From assembly GCF_001574435.1 (NCBI RefSeq), contig NZ_LOCN01000032.1, forward strand, positions 41,711 to 105,710: 64,000 bases of DNA. The letters run 5' to 3'. The DNA is from Moritella sp. JT01. Its GTDB lineage: Bacteria > Pseudomonadota > Gammaproteobacteria > Enterobacterales > Moritellaceae. Of this stretch, positions 43,544-53,629 are shown one piece after another. Below the pieces are notes generated by a model that saw nothing but the letters and a program-made list of their open reading frames with translations, did not search any database and was not told the DNA's origin. Numbering within the stretch: the first letter of the stretch is position 1; every line of letters starts with the position of its first letter. The position numbers and the translations under genes are program-made.

Positions 43544-43598
43544 TATACCCAAACGACTTCAAGGCGCACAATCAGCCAACTGAAGTGGTTTGGGTATA
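43544..43598. repeat. Palindromic REP-like element
   Basis: TATACCCAAAC-G-ACTTCA (43544-43561) pairs with TGAAGT-G-GTTTGGGTATA (43581-43598), 17 of 18 positions, around the loop AGGCGCACAATCAGCCAAC. A partial copy is at 39187-39220. The type resembles short dispersed palindromes of Vibrio/Shewanella-like genomes. Confidence 0.75.
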
Positions 43599-43606
43599 GT
43601 GAAAGG

Positions 43607-44611
43607 CTATAGTTCTGAGACTGCTTTCTTGATTTTCTTCGCGGTAGCTGAATCAACCCACTGTGACCAAGTATCTTCATAGTTTGTTAAGAAGTACTCA
43701 ACACTGTATTCGCCATCAGCTTGCTCATCTTCCATCCAAGCAAGTAGTTCATTCATCTGAGCATTCTTGAATGAGCGGGCTGTAAGGTAAGCCAATGCTT
43801 CAGGTGCTCTTGCCGCAAATTTTTCAGTCACGACAGTATCCACAGCAGAAGGTGGGAACATAGTCACTTTAGGTTCTAAACAATCGTCTTGAGTAATGCA
43901 CTCTTTAAAATGTTTTTCATCTATACCAGAACCAAAATCAACCTTAACCATATTGTATTTACCCAATATAGCGGTCGGCGCCCAATAATAGCCAAACCAA
44001 GCTTCTTTACGCTCATAGGCTTTAGCAATAGAGCCAGATAAGCCAGCACCAGAACCCGGATCAATTAAATCAAACCCGTCATCGGCAAGATCCAGTGCCT
44101 CGTATAGATTAGTTGTTGTGATTTGACAATTCCAACCTGATGGACAAATCATAAATGCAGATTTATCTGGGTCTTCAGGGTGCTTGAATAGTTTTGCGTT
44201 GGCTTTAATGCCTGCAATAGTTGCTAAACTCGGGTCTTTTTCAACCATATAAGCAGGAACCCAAAATCCTTCTTCACCGCCATCTGTTAGTGTGGCACCA
44301 GCATAACGAATTCGCCCTTCTTCAACACCTTTATCAAGGGCTGATTTCATGGCATTACTCCAAAATTCAGGTGCAATATCAGGCTGGCCTTTTTCGATCA
44401 TAGCCGTGCCGGTTGCCATTGTATCGCCAGGTACGAGCTCGGCATCACACCCAAAACCATGCTCTAAAATAAAGCGATCAATATTAGCGATGATTGTTGC
44501 TGAATTCCAGCTCATGTCAGCAATGGTAACACTGCCACATTCACTTGCATTAGCGAAGGTAGAAAGAGATGAACAAGCAAGAAGTAGTGAGGTAGCGAAA
44601 GTTTTCCGCAT
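43607..44611 (-). CDS. proX: Glycine betaine/proline periplasmic binding protein ProX
   Basis: 334 residues with a signal peptide (LLLACSSLSTFANASECG). Members bind betaine in an aromatic box; Trp residues are in MSWNSATIIAN, EFWSNAM, CPSGWNCQ and YWAPTAIL. Periplasmic. First gene of proXWV. Two Cys pairs (CPSGWNC and CITQDDC) suggest disulfides. The intergenic region upstream (about 400 bp) is expected to hold an osmotically controlled promoter. Confidence 0.92.
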   Translation of the reverse strand: MRKTFATSLLLACSSLSTFANASECGSVTIADMSWNSATIIANIDRFILEHGFGCDAELVPGDTMATGTAMIEKGQPDIAPEFWSNAMKSALDKGVEEGRIRYAGATLTDGGEEGFWVPAYMVEKDPSLATIAGIKANAKLFKHPEDPDKSAFMICPSGWNCQITTTNLYEALDLADDGFDLIDPGSGAGLSGSIAKAYERKEAWFGYYWAPTAILGKYNMVKVDFGSGIDEKHFKECITQDDCLEPKVTMFPPSAVDTVVTEKFAARAPEALAYLTARSFKNAQMNELLAWMEDEQADGEYSVEYFLTNYEDTWSQWVDSATAKKIKKAVSEL

Positions 44612-45009
44612 ATGAATAACATCCTTATTATCTTATGAAGTTCAGTTAATATTACAGGATTTAGCCACTAAATTCTTAAGTTTATGCTAAAAAATCTGAG
44701 ATGTCGTTAAAAAACAACCCAAATAGATATATTATATAGCCTTTAATATATCAGCTAAGTACTTGTTGATGTTACGGATATAAGCAACCACAAACATTTA
44801 ACATTTCATTAATATTTATCTCAATATAATTTCGTTTTACTAAGAATATCACCTGTTTTACCAGGTTATTTACAGAGGTACATAATAATATGAGAATAGA
44901 TAATGGACAGTCCTAGACGCTATTTCTAGTGATTTTATATACACCGAAATAGCGAACTCCGCATAGGTAAAACCTAAAAATTTAGAGCGGTGAATTGACG
45001 GTCTAAACC
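44612..45009. other. proX upstream region
   Basis: About 400 bp, AT-rich. It holds a 9-bp hairpin CGCTATTTC/GAAATAGCG (44918-44926, 44946-44954) just past the MarR gene stop, without a T tract, and a small ACCTG/CAGGT hairpin near 44852-44867. The proX promoter must be here; boxes could not be fixed by eye. Confidence 0.45.
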
Positions 45010-45486
45010 TTACTCTTCCGCCTGAATTTGACCAACAAATAATACTGGCGCAGCATCTAATTTTTCTGCATCCATCATTGAGGCAATGCGTTCGACAGCT
45101 GACAATAGCTGGCTTTGTTCCCACTCTTCAAGATTTTGATAACGCTTGATGAAATGGTCTTGAAGCGGCTTAGGTGAACTACTCAGTAATAATTTACCTG
45201 ATTCACTCAGCGACAGATGCACTTTACGTTTATCGGTTTCACTTCGCTTCCTAATCACCAACGCCCGACTCTCAAGTCTGTCAATAATCGTCGTTACTGT
45301 CGCAGCACTTAAGGCTATCTCTTTCGCAATGTCTTTCGCCAGTGGCGCATCAAGCAGGGCAATATTTTGCATCACCATGAGCTGAGGACCTGTTAAACCA
45401 GACTGCTTATTCAGCTGGCGAGAATGTATATCAATGGCTCTGATCACTTGACGCAATGATACTAATAATTCTTCATACTTTTCCAT
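45010..45486 (-). CDS. MarR-family transcriptional regulator
   Basis: 158 residues with the winged helix at LAKDIAKEIALSAATVTTII and DRLESRALVIRKRSETDKRK, the MarR DNA-binding pattern. It sits between proXWV and the BCCT carrier in an osmoprotection block. MarR proteins called EctR control ectoine genes in other bacteria, so a role in osmolyte control is plausible but not shown. It is separated from the BCCT gene by a strong terminator, so it has its own promoter. Confidence 0.85.
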   Translation of the reverse strand: MEKYEELLVSLRQVIRAIDIHSRQLNKQSGLTGPQLMVMQNIALLDAPLAKDIAKEIALSAATVTTIIDRLESRALVIRKRSETDKRKVHLSLSESGKLLLSSSPKPLQDHFIKRYQNLEEWEQSQLLSAVERIASMMDAEKLDAAPVLFVGQIQAEE

Positions 45487-45562
45487 AACCCTTCCATAAT
45501 TCGCCCCTCATTTTTCGAAACAATAACAGAAATGAGCACCAGACTCATACTGCAAATGTGAA

Positions 45563-45598
45563 AAAAGCAAAATAACGCCTATACGTTATTTTGCTTTT
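45563..45598 (-). terminator. Terminator of the BCCT gene
   Basis: Perfect 15-bp stem AAAAGCAAAATAACG (45563-45577) / CGTTATTTTGCTTTT (45584-45598). Read on the - strand it ends in a run of T, 60 bases after the BCCT stop. Confidence 0.9.
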
Positions 45599-45657
45599 GT
45601 TGTATTCCTAACCACTATCGAACTAATTAACGCATTAAAACGAGCGTGGAAAGGATG

Positions 45658-46878
45658 TTAGTTCACTAACTCAATTTTATTAAAGTCAATTTTGTTTTCT
45701 TCAGGTGAACATTCAATCGCTGCAACCTGCTTGTATTTATTCGCCATAATATAACCGAAACAGCCGATAATAAGTGCGATGGCTAATGCGCCAACCCACT
45801 GAATTTGTAAGAAATCCAGTTTGAACAATAACGTCAAGCCACTCATTAATACAACATTACCAATAATGTATTTAGCCTTACCGAAACGTTCTACTGTTAA
45901 GTTTAAATTATCAGTATAAAGTCGTACTAATGAATCCAGCGAGTTAATCACGAAGGTGATGCCCACTAATATCATCGCAAGGTTATAGAAGCCTGTTGTC
46001 GCGATCTCATTCACGCTGTAGTAGTAAAGTACCGAGAACCATACTGCGATTGGAATAGACGGGAAGACCATCATTGCAATCAGTACTTGATAAGTTTTCA
46101 TGCCACCAACAAAACGGGAAGTGAATTGACCAATCATGATGCTCCAAGAGAACCACCAGAATAAGTAAAATTCATGGTAATCATTCATCGGTAAAACAAA
46201 CTGATGTATATTACCAAAGTAATCGCCAATCAACGCAAAGGTTGTTGTAAATTCACTCACGCTTGATTCTTCAGATAAGAACGCGCCAGCCCACATAATT
46301 ACAATCAGACCTAAAAATAACCAGGTACTCGCTAAACTCAATATACGTACATAACGAATACTAGTACTTGAGTAAACAGCCGCAGCAATGACAACAAAAA
46401 CAATTAGATAGAAACTACCCACTATCGTTTCGCCATCACCTAATTCAGGTAAATACCAAGGTAAATTGGTCAGTAATAAGTAAGCAGTAAAGGCACAAGT
46501 TCCTATAATGATAAGGTTATTGATGAATTTAATTAATGGGATCTCGAAGAATTTAACTCTTGGTTCAATGACACAAAAATAGAAACAAGTTAAAAAGTAA
46601 AATGCCCAGATCAGAAATGCCCAGAAACCAAATTCAATCGCTAAAGGATTACTAAAGCTGTATTCAGGGCTTGCCGCAAGGTTTGCATAACCAGCAAACT
46701 CGGTCAGCGGAAACATGATAAGTCCCACATCCAGACCAGAAGTAAATAGAATCGCGATAAAGGTAAATGTACGTACAGGCGTAACACCCACACACCGCAC
46801 ATTGCCCCAACGAAAAATCACAAATGCAATTGCAACAAAGGTAAATATAATACCGATGCTAAGCCAAGTAGTCATCAT
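45658..46878 (-). CDS. BCCT-family choline/betaine transporter (short form)
   Basis: 406 residues with about eleven membrane helices. The BCCT hallmark is in LFWWFSWSIMIGQFTSRFVG (compare the WW.AW...G.F.AR.S.G motif), and the TSGLDVGLIMFPLTEFAGY part matches the family's first conserved block. Usual BCCT proteins have 480-670 residues, so this one lacks much of the N-terminal and C-terminal extensions. It lies downstream of betIBA in the same direction and probably imports choline or a related osmolyte. Substrate not certain. Confidence 0.82.
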   Translation of the reverse strand: MMTTWLSIGIIFTFVAIAFVIFRWGNVRCVGVTPVRTFTFIAILFTSGLDVGLIMFPLTEFAGYANLAASPEYSFSNPLAIEFGFWAFLIWAFYFLTCFYFCVIEPRVKFFEIPLIKFINNLIIIGTCAFTAYLLLTNLPWYLPELGDGETIVGSFYLIVFVVIAAAVYSSTSIRYVRILSLASTWLFLGLIVIMWAGAFLSEESSVSEFTTTFALIGDYFGNIHQFVLPMNDYHEFYLFWWFSWSIMIGQFTSRFVGGMKTYQVLIAMMVFPSIPIAVWFSVLYYYSVNEIATTGFYNLAMILVGITFVINSLDSLVRLYTDNLNLTVERFGKAKYIIGNVVLMSGLTLLFKLDFLQIQWVGALAIALIIGCFGYIMANKYKQVAAIECSPEENKIDFNKIELVN

Positions 46879-47032
46879 TTAAACTCCATGTAAATATTGT
46901 ATAAAACATAAATTTAATCCTTTCTTATGTTTTAAATAGCCTTGCTCAACGTTTAAGTGTGTAATCTGATAAAGTCTGTAATCGAGCATTAAGACTGTAA
47001 TAAAAAACTAAGATTGCATGCACCCTCAAACC

Positions 47033-47058
47033 TTAAATATCGAATTTCCGATATTTAA
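47033..47058. promoter_or_regulatory. Palindrome upstream of the BCCT gene
   Basis: TTAAATATCG (47033-47042) / CGATATTTAA (47049-47058), perfect 10-bp arms, about 155 bp before the BCCT start. Candidate regulator site; no T tract, so not a terminator. The rest of the 46879-47160 gap shows nothing else. Confidence 0.4.
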
Positions 47059-47160
47059 ACCCTGATGAATTGAGTTTGGCATTAAAGACCATTCAGCCAG
47101 AGTGGCTTAGGCTGGTCAGATACCTATGGTTAAGCACTGTGTTGTGACAACTAATGGCCC

Positions 47161-47205
47161 TAACAATGCAGTCCTTAACAATGTAGTCGTTAACAATGTA
47201 GTCGT
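47161..47205. repeat. Three tandem 15-bp repeats at the betA stop
   Basis: Units at 47161-47175, 47176-47190 and 47191-47205; the last two are identical (TAACAATGTAGTCGT), the first has two changes. The array touches the betA stop codon at 47205-47207. Confidence 0.8.
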
Positions 47206-48896
47206 TAAACAGGCTGGCGTTTTGGCACCTGTAAGCGTTGTGTACTCTGCCATTCTGGCGCTACAGTGACACTGCTAACGTCTGCTTTAAGCGGTGTATT
47301 GCCCAAGATCAGATCTGCAGCGCGCTCTGCCAGCATGATAGTCGGTGAGTTAAGGTTGCCATTGGGTATCGTTGGGAAAATAGATGAATCAACCACCCTC
47401 AATCCTTCAATACCATGAACTCTGGTTTCTGAATCAACGACAGCCATAGTGTCTTCGCCCATCTTGCACGAACAAGAAGGATGGTAAGCACTTTCTACCG
47501 AACTTCTCACAAAACGGTCGATCTCTTCATCCGTTTGAATATCGATTCCCGGTTGGATCTCTTCACCACGGAATTCATCCAACGCTGGTTGACCAATGAT
47601 TTCACGTGTTAAGCGTACACAAGCCCGAAAACCTTCAATATCCTCGGCATGAGAGAGATAGTTAAACTGAATATGCGGCGCAACATGCGCATCCTTAGAC
47701 ACGACTTTTACAAAGCCACGGCTCTTAGGTTTGTTGTGACCCACATGCACCTGAAAACCATGCCCAGCAAACGCTTCTTTACCGTCGTAACGCATTGCAG
47801 CAGGTAAGAAGTGGTATTGTAAATCAGGCCATTCCAGTCCGGGTTTAGAACGAATAAAACCACAAGATTCAAAGTGATTCGTTGCGCCTAAACCTGACTT
47901 ATCAAAGAACCAACGCGCACCAATGAACAACTTGTTTAATGGATCAAGTTTGCCATTAAGTGAAATCGGTTTAAGACACTTGAATTGGAAATAAAATTCG
48001 AGATGATCTTGTAAATTCTCGCCGACTCCCGGCAATTCATGTACTTGCTCAATACCGGCGTCTGCAAGTGTACTTGCTTTACCAATACCGGATAATTGCA
48101 GGATATGCGGAGAGCCAATCGAGCCAGCCGAAAGAATCACTTCTTTATTGCAATATAGTCTGGTTAACTTGCCTTTACGTTCGAATTCTAGTCCTACGGC
48201 TTGCTTACCTTCAAACAATACCTTGTGTACCAAAGCATGGGTAATCACGGTTAAGTTGCTGCGTGACATTGCCGGTCTTAAATACGCATTCGACGTCGAC
48301 CAACGCACACCCTTTTTAATGGTCATGTGCATCGGGCCGAAACCCTCTTGCTGCTTACCATTGTAGTCATTGGTTGCCATGTAACCGGCATCAATACCCG
48401 CATCAACAAAGGCTTTGTACAAAGGGTTTTTCATGTTGTTGCCGTTATTCACAGCAAGGGGACCTGTATCACCACGATAGTCATCGCCGCCAAACGCCCA
48501 ACTTTCAGCCTTTTTAAAGTAAGGTAAGCAATTGGCGTAATTCCAATTTTTTGCCCCGCTTTGCTGCCACTCATCAAAATCGCGAGCATGGCCACGTACA
48601 TAGACCATGCCATTAATAGAAGATGATCCGCCTAATACTTTGCCTCGAGGACAATGCATACGGCGATTATCCAAATGCGGTTCAGCTTGAGTTTCAAACT
48701 GCCACGCATACTTCGCACTATTCATCGGAATAGATAATGCAGTTGGCATTTGAATAAAAATACTCTTGTCACTGCCACCTGTTTCTAATAGCAGTACCTT
48801 GTTGGCTGGATCTGCTGATAATCGGTTGGCTAAAACACAACCAGCACTACCCGCGCCAACAATAATGTAATCATACAGTCCCTGTGATTGAGTCAT
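47205..48896 (-). CDS. betA: Choline dehydrogenase
   Basis: 563-residue GMC-family flavoenzyme that oxidises choline to betaine aldehyde, usually membrane-associated. FAD site [14 protein letters not shown] near residue 14; GMC signatures [20 protein letters not shown] (about 84-103) and [16 protein letters not shown]-terminal [14 protein letters not shown] with the active His and [10 protein letters not shown]. Nine bases after betB, in the order betI-betB-betA. Together with BetB it makes glycine betaine as osmoprotectant. Confidence 0.95.
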   Translation of the reverse strand: MTQSQGLYDYIIVGAGSAGCVLANRLSADPANKVLLLETGGSDKSIFIQMPTALSIPMNSAKYAWQFETQAEPHLDNRRMHCPRGKVLGGSSSINGMVYVRGHARDFDEWQQSGAKNWNYANCLPYFKKAESWAFGGDDYRGDTGPLAVNNGNNMKNPLYKAFVDAGIDAGYMATNDYNGKQQEGFGPMHMTIKKGVRWSTSNAYLRPAMSRSNLTVITHALVHKVLFEGKQAVGLEFERKGKLTRLYCNKEVILSAGSIGSPHILQLSGIGKASTLADAGIEQVHELPGVGENLQDHLEFYFQFKCLKPISLNGKLDPLNKLFIGARWFFDKSGLGATNHFESCGFIRSKPGLEWPDLQYHFLPAAMRYDGKEAFAGHGFQVHVGHNKPKSRGFVKVVSKDAHVAPHIQFNYLSHAEDIEGFRACVRLTREIIGQPALDEFRGEEIQPGIDIQTDEEIDRFVRSSVESAYHPSCSCKMGEDTMAVVDSETRVHGIEGLRVVDSSIFPTIPNGNLNSPTIMLAERAADLILGNTPLKADVSSVTVAPEWQSTQRLQVPKRQPV

Positions 48897-48905
48897 ATAG
48901 GCTCC

Positions 48906-50369
48906 CTAAAATGGACTTTCGAGTGGTTGCATACCTACATACACCGCTTTAATCTGGGTATACGCTTTTAAAGTTTCGCTACCGTTTTCACGGCCAATAC
49001 CAGACATCTTATAGCCGCCAACAGGCATTTCTGCAGGTGACGCGCCGTACGCATTGATCCAACAGATACCGGCTTGCATTTGATGAATAACACGGTGAGC
49101 ACGGGTAATGTCTTGAGTGAACACACCCGCGGCTAAACCTAAACGGGTATCATTAGCACGGCGAACTACTTCATCTTCATCGGCAAATGTGAACACTGAC
49201 ATAACAGGACCAAAGATTTCTTCTTTGCTTAATGTCATTTCATCAGTGCACTGGGTGAAAATGGTTGGCGCAACAAAGTAACCATTCGGCGCATTCTCTG
49301 GTTGCAGAGCATGACCACCGGTAAGGAGTTCAGCACCTTCTGATTTACCAATCTCAATAAAATTCAATACTTTGTCTTGATGCTCTTTCGAGATCAACGC
49401 ACCAAAGTTAGTCTCTGGATCCATCGGATCGCCACAGATAATGTTGTTCTCGGTGCGTTCACGCAGTTTCTCGATAAAGCGTGGGTAAATGGCGTCTTGC
49501 ACAAATACACGCGTACCGTTGGTACATACTTCACCTTGAGTATAAAAGTTTGCCAGCATTGCTGCCGATACGGCATTATCAATGTCAGCGTCATCAAAGA
49601 TGATTAGCGGTGATTTACCACCTAATTCCATTGTGACTTCTTTCAGTGAGCCCGCTGCCGCAGCCATCACTTTTTTGCCAGTACCGACTTCACCAGTAAA
49701 CGAGACTTTAGCAATCTCGTCATGTGTTGTTAGCCAAGCACCAACACGACCGTCGCCTTGAACAACGTTGAACACGCCATCGGGTACGCCCGCTTCGGTA
49801 AATATCTCAGCTAACTTGATTGCGCCGCGTGGTGTCTCTTCTGATGGTTTAAAGATCATGACATTACCGCAAGCAAGCGCAGGTGCTGATTTCCAACACG
49901 CGATTTGTAGCGGGTAATTCCACGCGCCAATGCCAGCACAAATACCTAATGGTTCACGGCGGGTATAATAAAAATCATCACCGACCTGTTGTTGATTACC
50001 TTCAATGCTTGGTGCAATACCAGCAAAAAATTCAATTGAATCTGCACCCGTGACAACATCAACCACAGAGGCCTCTTGCCAAGGTTTACCTGTGTCTTGT
50101 ACTTCGATAACAGCAAGCTCGTCATTACGTTCACGTAACAAGGCAACTGCTTTTAATAAAATACGGTTACGCTCCATCGGCGTCATTTTAGACCAGGTAG
50201 CGAAACCAACTTTTGCACTTTCAATTGTCGCTTGCTGAATACTCGCATCAGCAACTTCAACTAAATAACTTACTTCTCCGTTAGCCGGATTAATGACTTC
50301 AAAGGTTTCACCTGAGTCATTGGAGAGAGACTGTCCGTGGACATAATTTTTATAAGTAACTAACGACAT
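48906..50369 (-). CDS. betB: Betaine aldehyde dehydrogenase
   Basis: 487-residue NAD(P)-dependent aldehyde dehydrogenase that turns betaine aldehyde into glycine betaine in the cytoplasm. Catalytic Glu in [13 protein letters not shown] and Cys in [16 protein letters not shown]; cofactor motif [12 protein letters not shown]. It overlaps the end of betI by ten bases, showing tight coupling. Length and motifs are standard for BetB. Confidence 0.95.
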   Translation of the reverse strand: MSLVTYKNYVHGQSLSNDSGETFEVINPANGEVSYLVEVADASIQQATIESAKVGFATWSKMTPMERNRILLKAVALLRERNDELAVIEVQDTGKPWQEASVVDVVTGADSIEFFAGIAPSIEGNQQQVGDDFYYTRREPLGICAGIGAWNYPLQIACWKSAPALACGNVMIFKPSEETPRGAIKLAEIFTEAGVPDGVFNVVQGDGRVGAWLTTHDEIAKVSFTGEVGTGKKVMAAAAGSLKEVTMELGGKSPLIIFDDADIDNAVSAAMLANFYTQGEVCTNGTRVFVQDAIYPRFIEKLRERTENNIICGDPMDPETNFGALISKEHQDKVLNFIEIGKSEGAELLTGGHALQPENAPNGYFVAPTIFTQCTDEMTLSKEEIFGPVMSVFTFADEDEVVRRANDTRLGLAAGVFTQDITRAHRVIHQMQAGICWINAYGASPAEMPVGGYKMSGIGRENGSETLKAYTQIKAVYVGMQPLESPF

Positions 50370-50965
50370 TTATTTTCTCCGTGCTGCATGATCACAGCCT
50401 CGATAAAGGCTTTACATAAAATTTGGGCTTGTTCGAATTCTTTTTCAGGGCAACTACTCAAGGCACTGCGCAACCAAAAACCATCAATCATCGCTGCAGT
50501 TTGTTTCGCAGAATGAATCGCGACATCCTCAGGCATTAATTGTTTAAATGAAAATGCGAGGTTGCTATACAAACGTTGGCAATTGACGTGTTGCAGTCTG
50601 GCTAACCCTGGGTCGTGGACTGCTTGAGACCAAAAACTTAACCAGGTTTTAGTCGCTGCGGTTGAACGTTGGAATTCAGTAAAATTAGACTCGACGATCA
50701 TCGATAAGCGTTCTTCTGCGGATAAGTTTTTACCTAAAATGCGGCTTAATAATGCTTGTTTTAGTTCATCGAGTAGATATTTGAGGGTTGCTTCAATGAG
50801 ACCTTGCTTACCACCAAAATAATGGCTAATAAGGCCAGATGACAGTCCAGCTAAACCACTAATGGTATTGATTGTTGTGTGGTGTAAACCGTGGCGTTCA
50901 ACAGAGATTAACGTCGCGTCAATCAGCTGCTGTTGCCTTACCGTTTTCATTGCTGGTCTGGGCAT
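50360..50965 (-). CDS. betI: TetR-family repressor BetI
   Basis: 201 residues. N-terminal helix-turn-helix [20 protein letters not shown] and the BetI start [20 protein letters not shown]. BetI represses the bet genes until choline is present. First gene of betIBA. A perfect 20-bp palindrome lies about 60-80 bp upstream, very like the operator known from E. coli bet. Confidence 0.93.
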   Translation of the reverse strand: MPRPAMKTVRQQQLIDATLISVERHGLHHTTINTISGLAGLSSGLISHYFGGKQGLIEATLKYLLDELKQALLSRILGKNLSAEERLSMIVESNFTEFQRSTAATKTWLSFWSQAVHDPGLARLQHVNCQRLYSNLAFSFKQLMPEDVAIHSAKQTAAMIDGFWLRSALSSCPEKEFEQAQILCKAFIEAVIMQHGENKCR

Positions 50966-51026
50966 AAAAAGTAACTATCCATGTTTGGTTGTTGATAATT
51001 CAATGCTTAACTGTTGTTAAAAGTTG

Positions 51027-51046
51027 TTAATTGAACGTTCAATTAA
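51027..51046. promoter_or_regulatory. Probable BetI operator
   Basis: TTAATTGAACGTTCAATTAA is a perfect 20-bp palindrome upstream of betI. Its TTGAACGT-CAAT core agrees with the BetI-protected site of E. coli. Assignment from knowledge of that system. Confidence 0.8.
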
Positions 51047-51390
51047 CTACAACTATAATAGTTAGAGCTGTAACTATCAACCCCCAGATTTGTCGTCAAC
51101 ATAGTTAAAATAAAATAATCTATACATAATCCAGCGATAAACAATAGGTTAAACAACTGTTTTAAAAGAGTATTACTCTACCGTTAAATTCTGGTTAATT
51201 AGCAGTAAAATAGTCGTAAATAAATTAATAGTTTCAACCATAATCATTAGAAATGTAAGTATTAGACTTAATTGCAACAAAGCACTAACACCTATATCGA
51301 TAGGTCAATTTTATTTAGAAAGGAAATATGCTTTATACGGCTTAGCATTTAACTTGGGGAATATAACGTTGAGAAATTAAAACAAGATAA
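51047..51390. other. Non-coding region between the bet and PepSY genes
   Basis: About 340 bp of AT-rich sequence upstream of the BetI palindrome. No ORF, RNA or repeat of note was seen. Confidence 0.45.
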
Positions 51391-51408
51391 GCCTGCTTTC
51401 AAGCAGGC
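51391..51408. terminator. Terminator of the PepSY gene
   Basis: GCCTGCTT (51391-51398) / AAGCAGGC (51401-51408) with T-rich flanks on both sides, 40 bases past the PepSY stop. Confidence 0.75.
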
Positions 51409-51446
51409 CTATTTTTTACAATCTGTATCACCCTCGCGTTAAAAAA

Positions 51447-52922
51447 CTAATTCAACGCCAATTTTAATTTATTCACACGACTAAAAACAAGCCAATCAAC
51501 AAACAATACTAAGGCGATAGTGCCACCAGCCATTGGTAACATAAACGATAATGAAACTATAGTGATTAAGCCCACTTTCCAAACACCCTCATGTTCAAAT
51601 CGTGGAGGCGCACCGAGTACCTTCTTCCCTGCTGGACGACGGATCCACCACATTACAGCACCGGATATCGCAATGAAGATAAATGCTAAACAAAAGAATA
51701 CATTAACGATTTTATTCACCACGCTAACATCGCCTTGATGTAATGCGATACCTGCAGCCATGAACTTGGCCATTGGGTTATATTCGTTCCACGTTACATC
51801 CGCTAAAACCCGACCTGAATACTGATCGATATGTGTTGTTCTATCTAATCTAGGATCGGTAATATCCCCGCTCATGGTATTCGCTGCTAGCGTATAAACC
51901 CCGGTCTCACTACGAGGGAAGTTAAGCTTAAACAGGGTAAATCCAAGCGTTTTAGCTTGCGCTAATATTTGATCGACACCAAGTTTAACCTCGGTGTGTA
52001 TGTTCATGTCATGAGCCATCTTTGTATCATGCTGCATAGCACCCGCTCCTGCTGCTAACATCGCTGCATGGTCATGTGATTCAGGCATCAGTGTTTGCTC
52101 TAAATTCCACGGTATTTCTTCTTCACTGCCGTGATTCATTGACGCGTGACTTTGTGTCGACAAAGGTACATCATCCCATTTCTCAGCGGGGAAGCTACTC
52201 CATGCTTGCACAAATTTACCGCCCCAAACGCTTGCCCATGCAAGACCTGAAATAAAGAAAAATAACAATACAAACGACAATAACCCACCAATATTGGCGT
52301 GTAGGTCGCGCATGAGAATTCGTGGTCCACTTGTCATTCTTATTTTAAGAAAACCAGCCTTACTGGCCTTGTCTCGAGGCAACCACAGATAAACGCCTGT
52401 CACTAATAAGATCACGCCTAAACTTGCTGCAATTTCAATGAGGTAATCACCCCAATCACCCAGTAATAGAGTACCGTGTATATCATTCGCCAACTCATAC
52501 CAGCTATCACTGCGATCTATCGTGCCAATAATATCCCCATTATAAGGGTTAACAGTAACAAACACCGTCTTACCTGATTCAAACATAATCGAGAAACGGT
52601 TAGCAAGCTCACTACTTTTTGCGGGTATAAGTTGAGTCACCATTGCATCCGGATACGCAGCAAGTACATTTTCTATTTGTCGTGAAATAGTTATAGTCGT
52701 AGCCTCTGGTCTCACTTCTAATACTGATTGATAACGGCTAAATTCAATTTCATCATCAAACAACATCACTAAACCCGTTAGGCTCAGCATCAGCATAAAC
52801 GGGATCACAAATAACCCAGCATAAAAATGCCAGCGCCAAGTTAAGAAGTAACGTGATTTTGAGCGTGCAAGTTCCTCGCTGTTAGACGAAGCCTTATTTA
52901 CAGGCTGATTAATTTTCGACAT
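51447..52922 (-). CDS. PepSY-associated membrane protein (PiuB/iron-uptake type)
   Basis: 491 residues. It opens with a cytoplasmic tail and RYFLTWRWHFYAGLFVIPFM, LMLSLTGLVMLFDDEIEF, the PepSY_TM pattern, and has about four helices with large outside loops that include a His/Met-rich part (MPESHDHAAMLAAGAGAMQH, HDTKMAHDMNIH), possibly for metal binding. Such proteins reduce or handle ferric siderophores or copper at the inner membrane. A small DUF2946-like gene lies upstream in the same direction. No TonB receptor is in view. Confidence 0.8.
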   Translation of the reverse strand: MSKINQPVNKASSNSEELARSKSRYFLTWRWHFYAGLFVIPFMLMLSLTGLVMLFDDEIEFSRYQSVLEVRPEATTITISRQIENVLAAYPDAMVTQLIPAKSSELANRFSIMFESGKTVFVTVNPYNGDIIGTIDRSDSWYELANDIHGTLLLGDWGDYLIEIAASLGVILLVTGVYLWLPRDKASKAGFLKIRMTSGPRILMRDLHANIGGLLSFVLLFFFISGLAWASVWGGKFVQAWSSFPAEKWDDVPLSTQSHASMNHGSEEEIPWNLEQTLMPESHDHAAMLAAGAGAMQHDTKMAHDMNIHTEVKLGVDQILAQAKTLGFTLFKLNFPRSETGVYTLAANTMSGDITDPRLDRTTHIDQYSGRVLADVTWNEYNPMAKFMAAGIALHQGDVSVVNKIVNVFFCLAFIFIAISGAVMWWIRRPAGKKVLGAPPRFEHEGVWKVGLITIVSLSFMLPMAGGTIALVLFVDWLVFSRVNKLKLALN

Positions 52923-52978
52923 TTTTGTATTTTCCTTTCTACAAAATCCCTATCGAGTGCACGACGGTCATCCATATT

Positions 52979-53026
52979 AATACCAATCACAATAAATAGA
53001 TGATCATTATTTAATGCAATTGGTAT
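52979..53026. repeat. Palindromic repeat with TACCAAT ends
   Basis: AATACCAAT at 52979-52987 and ATTGGTAT at 53019-53026 enclose partly self-complementary sequence (AATAAATAGATGATCATTATT). Bases 53007-53025 are the same as 39650-39668 on the other strand. Confidence 0.6.
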
Positions 53027-53118
53027 AGCTAAATTTTTTCGTCATCAATCCCCGATTAAACATAAAAGTTTAACGGTACATTGATAACGTCAGTGTTGTA
53101 GTACTGTAATAATTTAAG

Positions 53119-53469
53119 TTACGAAAGGGCTGCAGGCGGTGCGCGAGGAGTCTGCCATTGATAACGCACGTTATGTGCTAAAAACGAATAATGATCTTGA
53201 ATTGAAACACTAACACGGCCCAGTACAGGTACAGTTAATAACGCAAGATCATGAAAAGAAGAAAAATGGCTGAATGGGCAAGGTTTTCCCTTATGGATTT
53301 GGGGTTTACCTTCTTCGATCTGAACCAGTTCCAGTCCATTAACGGTACACAACGTCGCCCACACACCAACGCTATTATTGGCATTAATCACTGGCATAAG
53401 CGTGACTAAAACCCAACTAAGCAGGCTAGCAAGCAACATTGATTTTTTAAAATAAGAACTGTTTTTCAT
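53119..53469 (-). CDS. DUF2946-like small membrane-anchored protein
   Basis: About 116 residues. N-terminal hydrophobic helix (SMLLASLLSWVLVTLMPVIN), then GVWATLCTVNGLELV, a CPFSHF metal-site-like motif and an ending RYQWQTPRAPPAA; the TP-RAPP tail is typical of DUF2946. Members occur beside PepSY proteins and TonB receptors in copper/iron loci, as here. The frame runs 33 bases further back to an ATG at 53502; the start MKNSSYFKKSM at 53469 gives a more normal leader but the choice is uncertain. Confidence 0.65.
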   Translation of the reverse strand: MKNSSYFKKSMLLASLLSWVLVTLMPVINANNSVGVWATLCTVNGLELVQIEEGKPQIHKGKPCPFSHFSSFHDLALLTVPVLGRVSVSIQDHYSFLAHNVRYQWQTPRAPPAALS

Positions 53470-53629
53470 ACGATACTCTATAGATTTGTATGGAGTGTAC
53501 ATAAATCTATAACATACCGCAAAGTTAGTAACATATGGTTAACGTTTAGACGTTCAATCACCCGAAGGTCAAAAAAGGCAACTATCGAACGGCTAATTAA
53601 TCAGCCGTTTCCAGCAGTAAAAGAGAGGG

